Notes: generated by a model not told the origin, from the letters alone. DNA of 64,000 nt from Sphingopyxis macrogoltabida (GCF_001314325.1 NZ_CP009429.1:4340501-4404500); one strand, 5' to 3'. Numbered from the stretch's first letter, positions 7,167 to 16,754 are shown. Numbers and translations: made by a program.

Positions 7167-9839
7167 ATGGATATCACTCAGGCTCTGGCCCTGGACAATG
7201 GCGCCCGATTCTTCCGCGGCGATCTTCATATCCACAGTGTTACGGGCTCGCATGATGTCAGCGATGCGACCGCCACGCCGGAAGCAATAGTCGCGACCGC
7301 GAGGTCGGAGGGCTTGCACATTATCGCGATTGCCGACCACAATGAAATCGGAGGTGTCGGGCCAGCACTGGAAGCTGCGAAAGGAACCGGCCTGCTCGTC
7401 GTTCCCGCCGTCGAGTTATCGACGGCTCACGGTCATATCCTTTGTTATTTTGGCACCTTGGACGCGCTAACGCGCTTTCACGCGAAGCTGTCGCTGGCGG
7501 ATCGAAACACCGCAAACTCGCGATGCTCCAATGGCGTCGTCGATATTCTTGACCTTGTGAAACAAGGAGGGGGCTTTGCCATCCTCGCACATGTTGACGG
7601 CGGGAAAGGCCTCGAAACCGAGATTCCGGGAAATCCGCCCCACAAGAAGGACATAATTTGCCATGCGGCGCTGCTCGGAATCGAACTGAAGCGAGCCGAT
7701 AGCGATATCTCCTATTCCGACCTTGATCCGGATGGTGATCGAAAGACGCTCGGCCGCCAACGGATAGAAGCCCTCGGCCTCGGAAAGTCGCAATTTCTGG
7801 CGCGTCTGCTCAATTCGGACTCGCACACGCTCAACGCTTTGGGCCGGAATGCGGCAGGCGACCGCAAGGTGACCCGATACAAGATGCAGGAAGTCACTTT
7901 CGACGCATTGCGGCTTGCGCTGCAAGACAGTGATGCTCGTGTGCGCATTGAGGAAGATGTGCCGGCACGAATACCCATGGTGCGGGCCTTGGCGATGCAC
8001 GGCGGCTTTCTCAGCGATCAAGGCGTACATTTCAGTCCGAACCTGAACTGCATCATCGGGGGGCGGGGCACGGGAAAATCGACGACTTTCGAAGCCATTC
8101 GTTGTCTGACGGGCCATTCCGGCGCCGGCGATGTGGTGGACTCCGAGGTTTGGCCCGACCTCATCGACCTCGTCGTCAATGACCAGTCGGGACAGACGAT
8201 AAAGATGCAACGCCGGCGCGATTCCAACGTCGAGGATCCTGATGACCCGGAAGCATTGCTGCCTCATTTCGCCGTTGAATGTTATGCCCAGAGCGAGGCC
8301 GCGACGATCAGTCAAAACGCCACCGCCGACCCTGCGGGATTGCTAAGCTTCCTCGATCGGTTCATCGGCGTTTCGGCCGACCTCAAGGAGGAACGGGATG
8401 TTCGGCAAGCGCTTCTCGATTCCGAAGCCGAACTCAAAAAGGCCACGGAATATGTCGCCCTCATTCCGGGGGTGGACCGCGATCTCAAATATAAGAAGTC
8501 CCAATTGGCGGCACTCGAAGCGCAAAAGGGCAAGGAGGTAATCGCCCTCATCCGCAAGCTCGAGAAGGAGAAGGAGGTTCGCTCTTCGCTTCGCCGCGAC
8601 CTAGACGAGCTTCTAGGCCTAACCTCGAACGAGGCGCTGCGGGAGTGCATCGAGAGTATCGAGACGTCTGTCGACCCTGCCGACCTCACCATTGGCGGGG
8701 ACGAGTATCAAGCGATCGCGACCCAGGCGTCGGCATTTAAATCGAAGGTCGTTGCTGCGGAAACAGATCTTCAGGACGCAGCCAAGGCACTGGGGACGGT
8801 CATGGAACGCGAATTGGCCGCGTGGCGGGTAAAGGAAGCGACAGCCAAGGCCGAAATCGATCAGAAGCGCGAAGCGCTTGAGCAAAGTGGCGTCCGCCTC
8901 GACATCGTCTTCATCAATAGCCTGTCCACCGACGAGGCCAAGCTGACCGAGCGCCTCCGGAAGCTGAAGACCTGGGAGCCCGCACTCGAGCGAGCGCGAA
9001 AGGAACGCGCTGAGCTCGTGAAGAAGCGCTGGGAAATTCGACAGCGGATTGCCACGAAGCGGAGCGCCTACGGCGTCAAGGCGAGCACCACTCTCAAGGC
9101 AGTCCTCACCGACCTGAGCGTGTCGCTGAAGTTTCTTCACAGCGCATATTCGCCGTCAGGCTGCTCCGTCATCAGCGAAGCGATGAGCTGGCGGACGTCC
9201 CGGGTTCCAAGAGCGGAAGTTCTGATCGAGACCTTGTCATTGCCGGTGTTGGTGCAAGCCGTGCTGAAGAAGGATAAGGCAACGATCAAGGGCGTTAAGG
9301 AAAAGGACGGATCAACGGTTTTTTCCGACGCCGATGCGCAATCCATCATCGACAACCTGTCTCCGCCGGAGGTGATGTACAAACTTCAAGCCGTTGAAGT
9401 CAGCGACAAGCCCCAGCTGATTGTCGCCAAGGCCATGGCAGGCAGGCCGCAGCCGATGATCCGGGATTTCAGCCGGCTTAGCCTCGGACAGAAGCAGTCC
9501 GTCCTGCTTGCGCTCATGCTTTCGGCGGAATCCAACCGGCCACTCATCATCGACCAGCCCGAAGATCATCTCGACAGCGAGTTCATTTATCAAACCCTTG
9601 TTCCTGTCCTCCGTCGCGCGAAAGAGCGTCGCCAGGTGATCATTGTAACTCACAATGCGAATATTGCGGTCTTGGGGGATGCTGAGCAAATCATCGTGCT
9701 CAAGGCGCAAGATGACAATGGCCGGATCGTATCGAGTGGCTCGATCGATCATCCGGACACGCGGCAATATGCCTGCGACATCCTCGAAGGATCGGCGGAA
9801 GCGTTCAAGCGGCGCGCCGCGATCTACGGGGTCGCTTAG
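7167..9839 (+). CDS. PHP-domain phosphoesterase fused to SMC-like ATPase (TrlF-like)
   Basis: 890 residues from ATG 7167, set by GGGAGGG seven bases upstream. Residues 15-260 form a PHP metallophosphoesterase domain: GDLHIHS (Asp19, His21, His23), IADHNE (Asp57, His58) and VVPAVELS. The rest is an SMC/RecN-like ABC ATPase: Walker A GGRGTGKST, a long coiled-coil middle rich in Glu/Lys, signature LSLGQKQSV, Walker B RPLIIDQPEDHLDS and the H-loop VIIVTHNAN. The layout resembles proteins annotated as TrlF-family AAA-like ATPases and is typical of nuclease-ATPase defence proteins; the substrate is unknown. It opens a run of defence-type genes, supporting but not proving an antiphage role. It appears monocistronic. 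Confidence 0.85.
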   Translation: MDITQALALDNGARFFRGDLHIHSVTGSHDVSDATATPEAIVATARSEGLHIIAIADHNEIGGVGPALEAAKGTGLLVVPAVELSTAHGHILCYFGTLDALTRFHAKLSLADRNTANSRCSNGVVDILDLVKQGGGFAILAHVDGGKGLETEIPGNPPHKKDIICHAALLGIELKRADSDISYSDLDPDGDRKTLGRQRIEALGLGKSQFLARLLNSDSHTLNALGRNAAGDRKVTRYKMQEVTFDALRLALQDSDARVRIEEDVPARIPMVRALAMHGGFLSDQGVHFSPNLNCIIGGRGTGKSTTFEAIRCLTGHSGAGDVVDSEVWPDLIDLVVNDQSGQTIKMQRRRDSNVEDPDDPEALLPHFAVECYAQSEAATISQNATADPAGLLSFLDRFIGVSADLKEERDVRQALLDSEAELKKATEYVALIPGVDRDLKYKKSQLAALEAQKGKEVIALIRKLEKEKEVRSSLRRDLDELLGLTSNEALRECIESIETSVDPADLTIGGDEYQAIATQASAFKSKVVAAETDLQDAAKALGTVMERELAAWRVKEATAKAEIDQKREALEQSGVRLDIVFINSLSTDEAKLTERLRKLKTWEPALERARKERAELVKKRWEIRQRIATKRSAYGVKASTTLKAVLTDLSVSLKFLHSAYSPSGCSVISEAMSWRTSRVPRAEVLIETLSLPVLVQAVLKKDKATIKGVKEKDGSTVFSDADAQSIIDNLSPPEVMYKLQAVEVSDKPQLIVAKAMAGRPQPMIRDFSRLSLGQKQSVLLALMLSAESNRPLIIDQPEDHLDSEFIYQTLVPVLRRAKERRQVIIVTHNANIAVLGDAEQIIVLKAQDDNGRIVSSGSIDHPDTRQYACDILEGSAEAFKRRAAIYGVA

Positions 9840-9948
9840 CCTGCCGGATCGCTCGGGCGGTCGGCCGTCCGCGACCGCTGTGGGATTGCAGATGCGCATC
9901 CTTTTCTAGTCTTCCGACGTTCAAAAATGGCTCGGCAGAGGAGAGGAT

Positions 9949-10635
9949 ATGGAGCTTTTCAACCCACAGCTTTTGTGGCCGATCGTCGGTGCGGTCGCGA
10001 CTGGCACGATCATCGGAGCCGAACGCGAATATCGGGCGAGCCCCGCTGGCCTTCGCACCCATATTCTGGTTGCCCTGTCCTGCTGCCTGCTGATGCTCGC
10101 CGCGGTACACCAGATGGCCTGGCTCACCGAAACACCCAAGGAGGTCATTCGTATCGATCCAGTGCGCATGGCGCACGGGATCCTCACGGGTATCGGGTTT
10201 CTATGCGGCGGCGTAATCTTTCGCGAAGGGTTCAATGTGCGCGGGCTGACGACTGCAGCATCGCTCTGGACGACATCGACCTTGGGCATGCTCTTCGGGG
10301 TCGGCTTTTACGAGCTCGCCATGTTCGGCGCTATTGCAACGCTGCTCGTTCTTGCTGCGGTCTCCATTACGGAAAGACATGCACCACAACGCCGCATCGC
10401 GCATATAAAAGCCAGTTATCGCCGGGACGCCGCCATCACCCGCAGTCAGTTCAGCGCGCATCTCGCCCAGAACGCAATGCGCACGATTACCGTTGATCAC
10501 CGCGTGGAAGGAGAGACGCGCGAATACCACGCGATCGTCGATGGCTATAGCGAGGACAGAGCGGAAACACTCGACGAAGCATGGACCCATGATGACAGCG
10601 TCATCGGTTTCGAGATCAAGCCTCAACCGGGATGA
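9949..10635 (+). CDS. MgtC/SapB family membrane protein
   Basis: 228 residues. Four or five hydrophobic helices in the first 145 residues, with the family motifs IIGAEREYRASPAGLRTH and GIGFLCGGVIFREG...VRGLTTAASLW. MgtC proteins are inner-membrane modulators of the F-type ATP synthase and magnesium/acid stress survival in other bacteria. The C-terminal ~80 residues are a soluble ACT-like domain, as in longer members. The start at 9949 follows AGGAGAGG. The family is usually 140-230 residues, so this is complete. No partner gene is obvious. Confidence 0.9.
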   Translation: MELFNPQLLWPIVGAVATGTIIGAEREYRASPAGLRTHILVALSCCLLMLAAVHQMAWLTETPKEVIRIDPVRMAHGILTGIGFLCGGVIFREGFNVRGLTTAASLWTTSTLGMLFGVGFYELAMFGAIATLLVLAAVSITERHAPQRRIAHIKASYRRDAAITRSQFSAHLAQNAMRTITVDHRVEGETREYHAIVDGYSEDRAETLDEAWTHDDSVIGFEIKPQPG

Positions 10636-10768
10636 CAGCTGCGGCTTGGCAGAACCCGGCGGCGTGAAAAGCCCCTCCTTGGTTGCGATTTTTCAATTGG
10701 CGTCTTTTGGACATTCTCTCCTCTGCTAAAGAAGGAAATATCTCGAGCAGATACAAGGGCGGGGGCCA

Positions 10769-11554
10769 ATGAAGACAATCTTCCTCACTGCAGCATTAGT
10801 TTGTGCGCCTACGATGGCGCAGGCGCAATCGGGCTGCGCAGCCTATACGAGCACGACGGTACAGCCGCAGACCTTCGACCAGGCCATTGCGTCGATCAAG
10901 CCCGTTACGCCGAAAGACGAATTCGAGACCAGCGATGCATATCGCACCCGGCTTGCAGCAGCGGGCAGCTCCGGCCCCCTCATCATCTCGAAGAAGATCG
11001 AAGGCGCGGAATATCTGGCCTACAATGCCGATATCGGAGCCTTCGAGGTGAAGTCCTATCTGTTCGACAATACGAACTTCAGCGCTTGGGACACCTTCTA
11101 TTACGCAAAAGTCGAAAGTCCGAAGGCCAGCACCCTCAGCAATCTCGACGTGACGATTTCGAGCAGCGAAGTCACGACCGGCACCTATTCCGCGCAGAAT
11201 GGCTTCGGGGCAAAGGCCACCATCAGCAAGATTACCCGGACCGAGAAGGCGATCTTCGAGGGCGAACCGGCGCGCTACGGCGAAGAGCTTTTCCTCCCCA
11301 ACAAGGGAGGGGTGATCGGGACCGTCCCCATGAGCGTCGCCGAAGCGCAAGCCTTCAAACCGCAAGCGAAGATCGCATTTGTTGTCGTGCCGAAGCTCCC
11401 GAATGTCGTTCGCGCCACCTACCCCTATGGCAAGACGACGATCAGCAATCCGACCGATATCACGGTGAATTCGACGGTCCTGGTCGCCGACATTCAGTGC
11501 GGCCTGCTCATGGACGGGACGAACAAGGTCGTCGCAGCCTTTACGACCCGATGA
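10769..11554 (+). CDS. exported protein of unknown function, coupled to the STAND gene
   Basis: 261 residues with a clear Sec signal peptide (MKTIFLTAALVCAPTMAQAQ, cleavage after AQA). The mature part is soluble, with beta-strand-like stretches (YLAYNADIGAFEVKSYLFDN, LSNLDVTISSSEV, KIAFVVVPKL) and two Cys (one near the mature N-terminus, one in DIQCGLLM) that could form a disulphide in the periplasm. No family recognised. Its stop overlaps the start of the following 978-residue NTPase gene by four bases (ATGA), implying co-translation. That is odd for an exported protein and a cytosolic NTPase. Confidence 0.75.
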   Translation: MKTIFLTAALVCAPTMAQAQSGCAAYTSTTVQPQTFDQAIASIKPVTPKDEFETSDAYRTRLAAAGSSGPLIISKKIEGAEYLAYNADIGAFEVKSYLFDNTNFSAWDTFYYAKVESPKASTLSNLDVTISSSEVTTGTYSAQNGFGAKATISKITRTEKAIFEGEPARYGEELFLPNKGGVIGTVPMSVAEAQAFKPQAKIAFVVVPKLPNVVRATYPYGKTTISNPTDITVNSTVLVADIQCGLLMDGTNKVVAAFTTR

Positions 11555-14487
11555 CGGCGTCAGAAGATCCCGGAGACAATTCCGGTCATAATGCGGTCGA
11601 TGACCGCGCGGAGGATGAGGCAGAAAGCACACAACCGCCGGTCGACGAATTCCTCGTTCTCGACGAGCGCCAACTCATCCGGATCGAGGCCGTACACAGG
11701 GGTTTCCTCTACCAGCATCTTTACGCGGCAGCGTGCCTTCTCCTCGCGGGAAAGGCGGGAGCCGAACATATCATCGTCGAGCGGGACGAGGACATCGAAG
11801 TCCAGCTTCCGGACGCCCGTATCTATGCGCAGGTCAAAACGCGGCAGGACGTCCTCAATCCCAGTGATATTTCAGGAGCGCTAGAGCGTTTCGAGGACAT
11901 ACGTGCGGAGCATCAGAACGGCCTGCGAGCTGGCGACGCGAGATTCGTGATCGCGACGAATGCGCCTCCGTCGCCAGCCCTGCTCAAGAAGATTGCCGCG
12001 GATGACTGGCCTGACGATGTCGAGCTGCATTGGTCAGGCGGTCCCGAGCCCTCCGACAATTGCCTGCCTCGACCCGCCGACAATGTTGCCGGTATGGCTG
12101 CATATTGCTCGGATCTCGCGGCGCAGCTGCCATTCGGGTTGCTCAGGCCGGAGACGCTGACCTGGAAGCTGGCCGCCATGGTCATGCTCGCATCCGCTGG
12201 CACGCCTCCCCGCGAGGATCACAGCTTTTCCCGCGAGGAATTGCCGGAACTGTTCGAGCAGCTCGTGGTGCAGATGCAGCAGCTTCCGGCGCCGCCCCCG
12301 GTGTACCGCGCCCAGGTCGACGAACCCGCCCTGCTTGGTGACCAGCCCGTCCGCATCATAGCGGGACTTTCGGGCTCGGGGAAAACCGCCTGGATGGCCG
12401 AGGCCGCGGTCCATGCTCCGCTCCCGGTTACCTATCTTGACGTCGGGGACACGCCGGGACCCGCGCTCGCGTCGGCGGTAGCGCGCGAAGTGGCGGCCAA
12501 GATGTTCGGACGCTCCAACGACAAGCTCGGCGAGATTCTTCTGCCGGGGGCGAGCGGATTGGACATGGTGAGCGCGCTGAGCATCAAGCTCGGCGAAGGC
12601 GGCCTTCACGCGGCTGTCGTCATCGATAACAGCCACCGGATTCCGGCAGCCGATATAGAGGCGCTGGTAGCACGGGGCCCCAATCTCCGATTTGTCCTGC
12701 TGAGCCAACCCGGACGGCACATCGCCGAACTCGAAGCAGGACTGGATATTCAAGCAGAGACTCTGAACGGCTGGGACGAAGACACTATCGCGGCGGCAGT
12801 TCAAGATGCTGGTTGCCGGGCCGATTTCGGCGATTGCGAGCGGCTATCCAGAATTACCGGAGGCCTGCCATTTTATGTGCTCAATGCGGCGGCGATCACG
12901 GCGCGCGAATATGGCGGCGATATTCGGGCCTTTTGTACAGATATCGAGCAGCAGACCAATATCGTTGAGACGGCTCAAGAGATTATCCTGAGGCGCGCGT
13001 TCGAAGGCTTGCCGCCGGCCGACAGAGAAACGATCGCGGTCCTGAGCCTCGCCGATGTCGCGCTCTCAAGGGACGAAGCCAGTGCCTTGCTTCAAGCCGC
13101 GTGCGACATCGACGCGAAGGCGGCCACGGCCCGGTTGCGCGCGCTTCCCGCAACGGGTGCGCTGGAATTATTCGGGAATAGCGGCCTAAAAATTCACGAC
13201 GCGGTGAGGATTCTCGGCAAGGCGGACGTCTCGGCAAAGGGTCAGGACTTCGAGCAGAAGGCCTTGGGCTCGCTGCAGCGGGTCATCGTAAGCTCGATCC
13301 GCACCAACTGGAGCCTCGCGAAGTTAGGACTGCTCATCCGCCTGTTCGGGCTTCTCGGCCAGGCGAGAATATTGGTGCAGTTCGCGACAGACGAATTGTT
13401 CCACGAACTCGGGGTCTGGCCAGAAATCGAACCCTATCTGCTGACGATCGCGGCCGATCCGAACGGGGATGCCGAGACAAGGCTCTGGGCGCGCGACGGC
13501 CTGGTCTTCAATGATCTGCGCGAGGGAGATTATGAGGCCGGCCGGGAGCGGGTCGACGAGATGGAATTGCTGCTGAGGGCAAACGAGCTCGGCGACGAGG
13601 AGTGGATGGCTTGGGGCATGAAGCGGATGTTGCTCTTGTCCGAGCTTGGCGACATCGATGGCGTCCGGGCCATGCTTGACCAAGTTGCGGACCGACTTCC
13701 CGACCAACCCGAACATCTGCGCGTGTTTCGCTACAATCGCGCCCTCGCCCTGTTCAAGCTCGGCGACAACGATACAGCGGTAAGTGAGGCACTCGCCCTC
13801 ATCGGCGAATATTATCGGGAGCTCGGGATCAGGCCCGACGATGTGGTGGGACGGAACGCCCCCGAACTTCGGGAGCTTCTTCCCAAAGACGAAGATCTCA
13901 CCGATCGGCTGAAACATCTGGCAGACAGTCACGATCTTTTCGCGCAGGCCTTGGGCCGGAAGAGCCAGCGATCTACTCTCGCACGCATCCATGCGATGAA
14001 ATTCTACGAACTGTCGCAATCCTTCCAGTCATTCGTCCGGGTTGGTCTCGATCTTGTCGAAGAACTGGTCTGGGTGAACGACTTCATAAGCGCCCGCGAG
14101 GCCTTCGAACGGAACATCTTCCCCGTCCTGCAAGGCGCGGGTCTCGCGGGACGCGTTCTCGAAGCTCGCGCTCTATACGCGGTGGTCCTTGCGTACTGCG
14201 GCGACCATGATGCGGCGGCGAATGAGGTCGAGCGGCTGCTGCCGTTCGAGGATGCGATGGATCCGAACCATCGCGCGGCATTCCAGGAGCAGAAAGCCAT
14301 TATTCGCCAAGTTCGACTCAGGGGCGGTCCCCCGCAGCGACAGGTTGTGATTCCTGCTCCGTTGCAGGCGCTGTTTGATCAGCGTCGCGGTGCCCCCCGG
14401 GAGATAGAGCCGAGGAAGAAGGTCGGCCGCAACGAAAAATGTCCCTGCGGTTCTGGCAAGAAATTCAAAATCTGCCACGGACGGTGA
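11551..14487 (+). CDS. nuclease-STAND NTPase-TPR-SEC-C protein, probable defence gene
   Basis: 978 residues. Residues ~40-120 look like a PD-(D/E)xK nuclease of the Cap4/DUF4297 type: GFLYQHLYAAACLL, then DEDIEVQ (Glu83) and IYAQVKTR (Gln94, Lys96). A P-loop follows at 272-279 (GLSGSGKT) and a Walker-B-like AAVVIDNSHRI near 355, then a winged-helix-like part and helical repeats (WARDGLVFNDLREGDYEAG, RYNRALALFKLGDNDTAV) of TPR type. The last 20 residues are a SEC-C zinc motif (CPCGSGKKFKICHG). Nuclease + STAND + repeats is the plan of AVAST-like antiphage sensors; the SEC-C end is unusual. The start at ATG 11551 overlaps the upstream stop. The frame is open much further upstream only as a shadow of that gene. 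Confidence 0.8.
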   Translation: MTASEDPGDNSGHNAVDDRAEDEAESTQPPVDEFLVLDERQLIRIEAVHRGFLYQHLYAAACLLLAGKAGAEHIIVERDEDIEVQLPDARIYAQVKTRQDVLNPSDISGALERFEDIRAEHQNGLRAGDARFVIATNAPPSPALLKKIAADDWPDDVELHWSGGPEPSDNCLPRPADNVAGMAAYCSDLAAQLPFGLLRPETLTWKLAAMVMLASAGTPPREDHSFSREELPELFEQLVVQMQQLPAPPPVYRAQVDEPALLGDQPVRIIAGLSGSGKTAWMAEAAVHAPLPVTYLDVGDTPGPALASAVAREVAAKMFGRSNDKLGEILLPGASGLDMVSALSIKLGEGGLHAAVVIDNSHRIPAADIEALVARGPNLRFVLLSQPGRHIAELEAGLDIQAETLNGWDEDTIAAAVQDAGCRADFGDCERLSRITGGLPFYVLNAAAITAREYGGDIRAFCTDIEQQTNIVETAQEIILRRAFEGLPPADRETIAVLSLADVALSRDEASALLQAACDIDAKAATARLRALPATGALELFGNSGLKIHDAVRILGKADVSAKGQDFEQKALGSLQRVIVSSIRTNWSLAKLGLLIRLFGLLGQARILVQFATDELFHELGVWPEIEPYLLTIAADPNGDAETRLWARDGLVFNDLREGDYEAGRERVDEMELLLRANELGDEEWMAWGMKRMLLLSELGDIDGVRAMLDQVADRLPDQPEHLRVFRYNRALALFKLGDNDTAVSEALALIGEYYRELGIRPDDVVGRNAPELRELLPKDEDLTDRLKHLADSHDLFAQALGRKSQRSTLARIHAMKFYELSQSFQSFVRVGLDLVEELVWVNDFISAREAFERNIFPVLQGAGLAGRVLEARALYAVVLAYCGDHDAAANEVERLLPFEDAMDPNHRAAFQEQKAIIRQVRLRGGPPQRQVVIPAPLQALFDQRRGAPREIEPRKKVGRNEKCPCGSGKKFKICHGR

Positions 14488-14628
14488 GCGGGAGCCAAGC
14501 GGCTAGAGGCGGTCGTAGATGGCGTTCGGCAGAAGTATCCCCGAACTCGCGCCGGCTATGAGCGCTCTATTTGCGGACAAGCTCCTGAAAAGCGAAGGAA
14601 CAATACTGCGATCGCGACCTTCCCGTCA

Positions 14629-15537
14629 TCAAATTTCGAATGGGGCGAGGAAATCGGCCATGACCTCCGCGGCATGCCGTTGCCGCAATATCCGAGCGTT
14701 CAGCAGGTCAGGGTCTGCCGAAACATCGGCTTCGTCGTCTTCAAAGCTTGCGACGGCGACCGGTCCGTCGCGCAAATAGCTCTCGTCGGGATTGGGATCA
14801 CGGAAGCGGGCTGCCAGACGGGCAAGCGCCTCGCGTATGGCATCGGCATGCGGCCCCGTCAGTGCTGCCCCGAATGCGGATTGCGCCGCGCTGACGCCAC
14901 CTTCCAGATTCTCGATGCAGTAGATCAGATCGTGCGCATCCTTCCGCTCGAACCTCTGGTCGAAGGCAAAGGCCTTGAGGCAGGTGAATGTGACGATATC
15001 GGCGTAGCGCACGAGCTCGGTAGCGCGGCCCTTCCCGTTCAGCAGCTCGGCCGTGATTTCGACGGTCCCATGATGGTCGAACACCATGGAGGCGTGGGGA
15101 ATATTCAGCGCCGAGACATTGCCGTCCGAAGGCAGCTCCTTCACCTTGCCGCCTCCGAGTTCGGGTGAGTCCGCCAGAAACTCGAGGATCATCGTCGTGC
15201 CGTCCTCGATCTCGGCGCGCCACCGCCAGGATTGCTTCGCGCCCTTGTCATTCTCGGCGCGCTCGAAGTTCATCGCCTTCAGATTCTCCTCAAGCGTGCT
15301 GTAGGCCTCGGTCGTCGTGAGGATTCCGACATCGACGACGATATCCACGTCGCCCGTGCCGGCATGTTTCGGCACCTTCGGCGGACGAGCGGTCACGAGA
15401 TAGCGGGGCGCGAGACCGCCAACTAGAAAGGCGGAGTCCTTCCACGGACCCAGTCCGCGCAAGAGCGTGACCAGGACGCGCTCGCACGCATCGGTGACCA
15501 GATCCTCATAGCCGCTGATCGTTTGTGGTTTCGGCAT
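14629..15537 (-). CDS. nucleotidyltransferase-like protein, putative toxin of an AbiE-like pair
   Basis: 302 residues. The nucleotidyltransferase fingerprint is near the N-terminus: FLVGGLAPRYLV (Gly40-Gly41) and GTGDVDIVVDV with Asp63 and Asp65, the metal-binding pair. Downstream lie helices with the conserved-looking ADIVTFTCLKAFAFDQRFERKDAHDLIY, like the helical half of AbiEii toxins. AbiEii enzymes block growth by transferring nucleotides to tRNA or GTP binding. The gene starts one base inside the stop codon of the upstream AbiEi-like gene (TGATG), as expected of a toxin behind its antitoxin. The family is divergent, so the exact class is inferred. Confidence 0.75.
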   Translation of the reverse strand: MPKPQTISGYEDLVTDACERVLVTLLRGLGPWKDSAFLVGGLAPRYLVTARPPKVPKHAGTGDVDIVVDVGILTTTEAYSTLEENLKAMNFERAENDKGAKQSWRWRAEIEDGTTMILEFLADSPELGGGKVKELPSDGNVSALNIPHASMVFDHHGTVEITAELLNGKGRATELVRYADIVTFTCLKAFAFDQRFERKDAHDLIYCIENLEGGVSAAQSAFGAALTGPHADAIREALARLAARFRDPNPDESYLRDGPVAVASFEDDEADVSADPDLLNARILRQRHAAEVMADFLAPFEI

Positions 15538-16634
15538 CAGTTATCCAGACATTCGCTACGGAGGTGCATCGCCATTTCACGGGAACGGCCGGACGCCTGG
15601 AGCAGGTCGAGATAGACCTGCAGCGGCGGCGCATAGCAGACGCCATCGATCCGTTGGCCGACCGCGACATCGCGCCGGCTCTTCGCCTCGATGATACCGA
15701 GATTCCACCCCTCCGCCACGGGCCGGGCGTCGAGATTGAGCAGCGCCTCGATCAGCTTCTGCCCGGGCTCGATCCGGCAACGGAGCTGCGAGATGGAAGA
15801 AAGATAGGGGGCATAGATTTGAGCGGCTACCTCGCCAGTGACCGCATAGGCGGCTTTCGCCTCGTCGCACGCCTGATCAAGGCGCAGCGCCAGCGCCAGT
15901 GCGTCACTCCCTTTCGGGACATAGTAACGCCGCACCGTCGGCGCCTTCTGATCGCTCGCATAGCTGGTCCAAGCTTCGAGAAGGGGCCGTGCGGCGCGCA
16001 ATCGACGCTGTTTCGACGGACCCGCGCCCTGCACATCGACCCACTCGCGCCGTTCGAGCTCCGTGAGGGTCTCGGAAGCCGTAGCGGGCGATACGCCGCT
16101 CGCATCGGCGAGATCCTTCACGCCCAGCCAGTCCTGCCGCCTCTCATAAATTTCATGGAGTGCGCGCGCTTTTTGCCCCTGAAAAATGGAATCGAATTTC
16201 TTCGTCCCTTTTTTCGGAGCCGGTTTATCGAGAAATATAAATGCCTTTTTGCCCGGAATATAAAGTGAGCCTCCAAGGTCGAAATATCCGACGCGTTCTT
16301 CCCGAAAAATCTCTCGAGCTCCCGGCGAGATGGCACGAGCGACGAAAAAGGGAATAATTTCCCGGTCGTCCCCGGAATTGCTGAGATGGGCCTGATTATT
16401 CCGAAGCTGCCAGATCGCTTCGCGCACATCGCGCGGAAAGAGCTGCGCCTTGATTTCGACGAGCAAGAGCAGCGGTTGGCGGTTGATAAATGCACCGATC
16501 AGCGCATCGGCTTCGCCGCGAGGCCCGATTTTGACTTCAGATTGCTCGATCTGCGCATGCGATTGCGGAAGCGCCAGAAGCGCCTCCAAAAGCGCATCAA
16601 GCAATTCGCGCTCGGTATTTTGAAATTCGGCCAT
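15537..16634 (-). CDS. AbiEi-like antitoxin with N-terminal nuclease-like domain
   Basis: 365 residues from ATG 16634. Residues ~30-110 have a PD-(D/E)xK-like pattern: EADALIGAF (Asp43) and LLLLVEIKAQLF (Glu60, Lys62). A winged helix follows (WLGVKDLADASGVSPATASETL..LERREW), then the C-terminal AbiEi-type region ending in a repeated-looking domain (GWNLGIIEAKSRRDVAVGQR). AbiEi antitoxins repress their own promoter with the winged helix. Here a nuclease-like fold is fused in front, which is not the classic layout. Parts of the gene (16180-16340) and the upstream 130 bases are markedly richer in A+T than neighbours, suggesting transfer. It overlaps the downstream toxin gene by one base. Confidence 0.75.
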   Translation of the reverse strand: MAEFQNTERELLDALLEALLALPQSHAQIEQSEVKIGPRGEADALIGAFINRQPLLLLVEIKAQLFPRDVREAIWQLRNNQAHLSNSGDDREIIPFFVARAISPGAREIFREERVGYFDLGGSLYIPGKKAFIFLDKPAPKKGTKKFDSIFQGQKARALHEIYERRQDWLGVKDLADASGVSPATASETLTELERREWVDVQGAGPSKQRRLRAARPLLEAWTSYASDQKAPTVRRYYVPKGSDALALALRLDQACDEAKAAYAVTGEVAAQIYAPYLSSISQLRCRIEPGQKLIEALLNLDARPVAEGWNLGIIEAKSRRDVAVGQRIDGVCYAPPLQVYLDLLQASGRSREMAMHLRSECLDN

Positions 16635-16722
16635 ATTTTGTGCCCAGCAAAAATCACCATAAAAGTGAATATTCGGAAAAACGTTGATATTTGCTGCGCA
16701 GAAAATTTGCATTAAAAAAGTG

Positions 16723-16754
16723 AAAAAAATTTCGGCAGGCCGTTTTGTGCCGAA
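16723..16754 (-). terminator. intrinsic terminator of the 16770-17402 gene
   Basis: On the minus strand TTCGGCA (16748-16754) pairs with TGCCGAA (16731-16737), followed at once by a run of seven T after one A. Good Rho-independent terminator, 15 bases after the stop codon, which separates that gene from the AbiE-like pair. Confidence 0.8.

Noticed and set aside
9935..10726. Inverted GCAGAGGAGAG on both sides of the mgtC gene
   Set aside because: Only 11-13 bases, and the left copy is the ribosome-binding site of mgtC; likely chance.
10801..11550. Open frame making the STAND protein 250 residues longer
   Set aside because: It is the shadow of the signal-peptide gene in another frame; the ATG at 11551 in an ATGA overlap is the better start, and the extra part is low-complexity Arg-rich.
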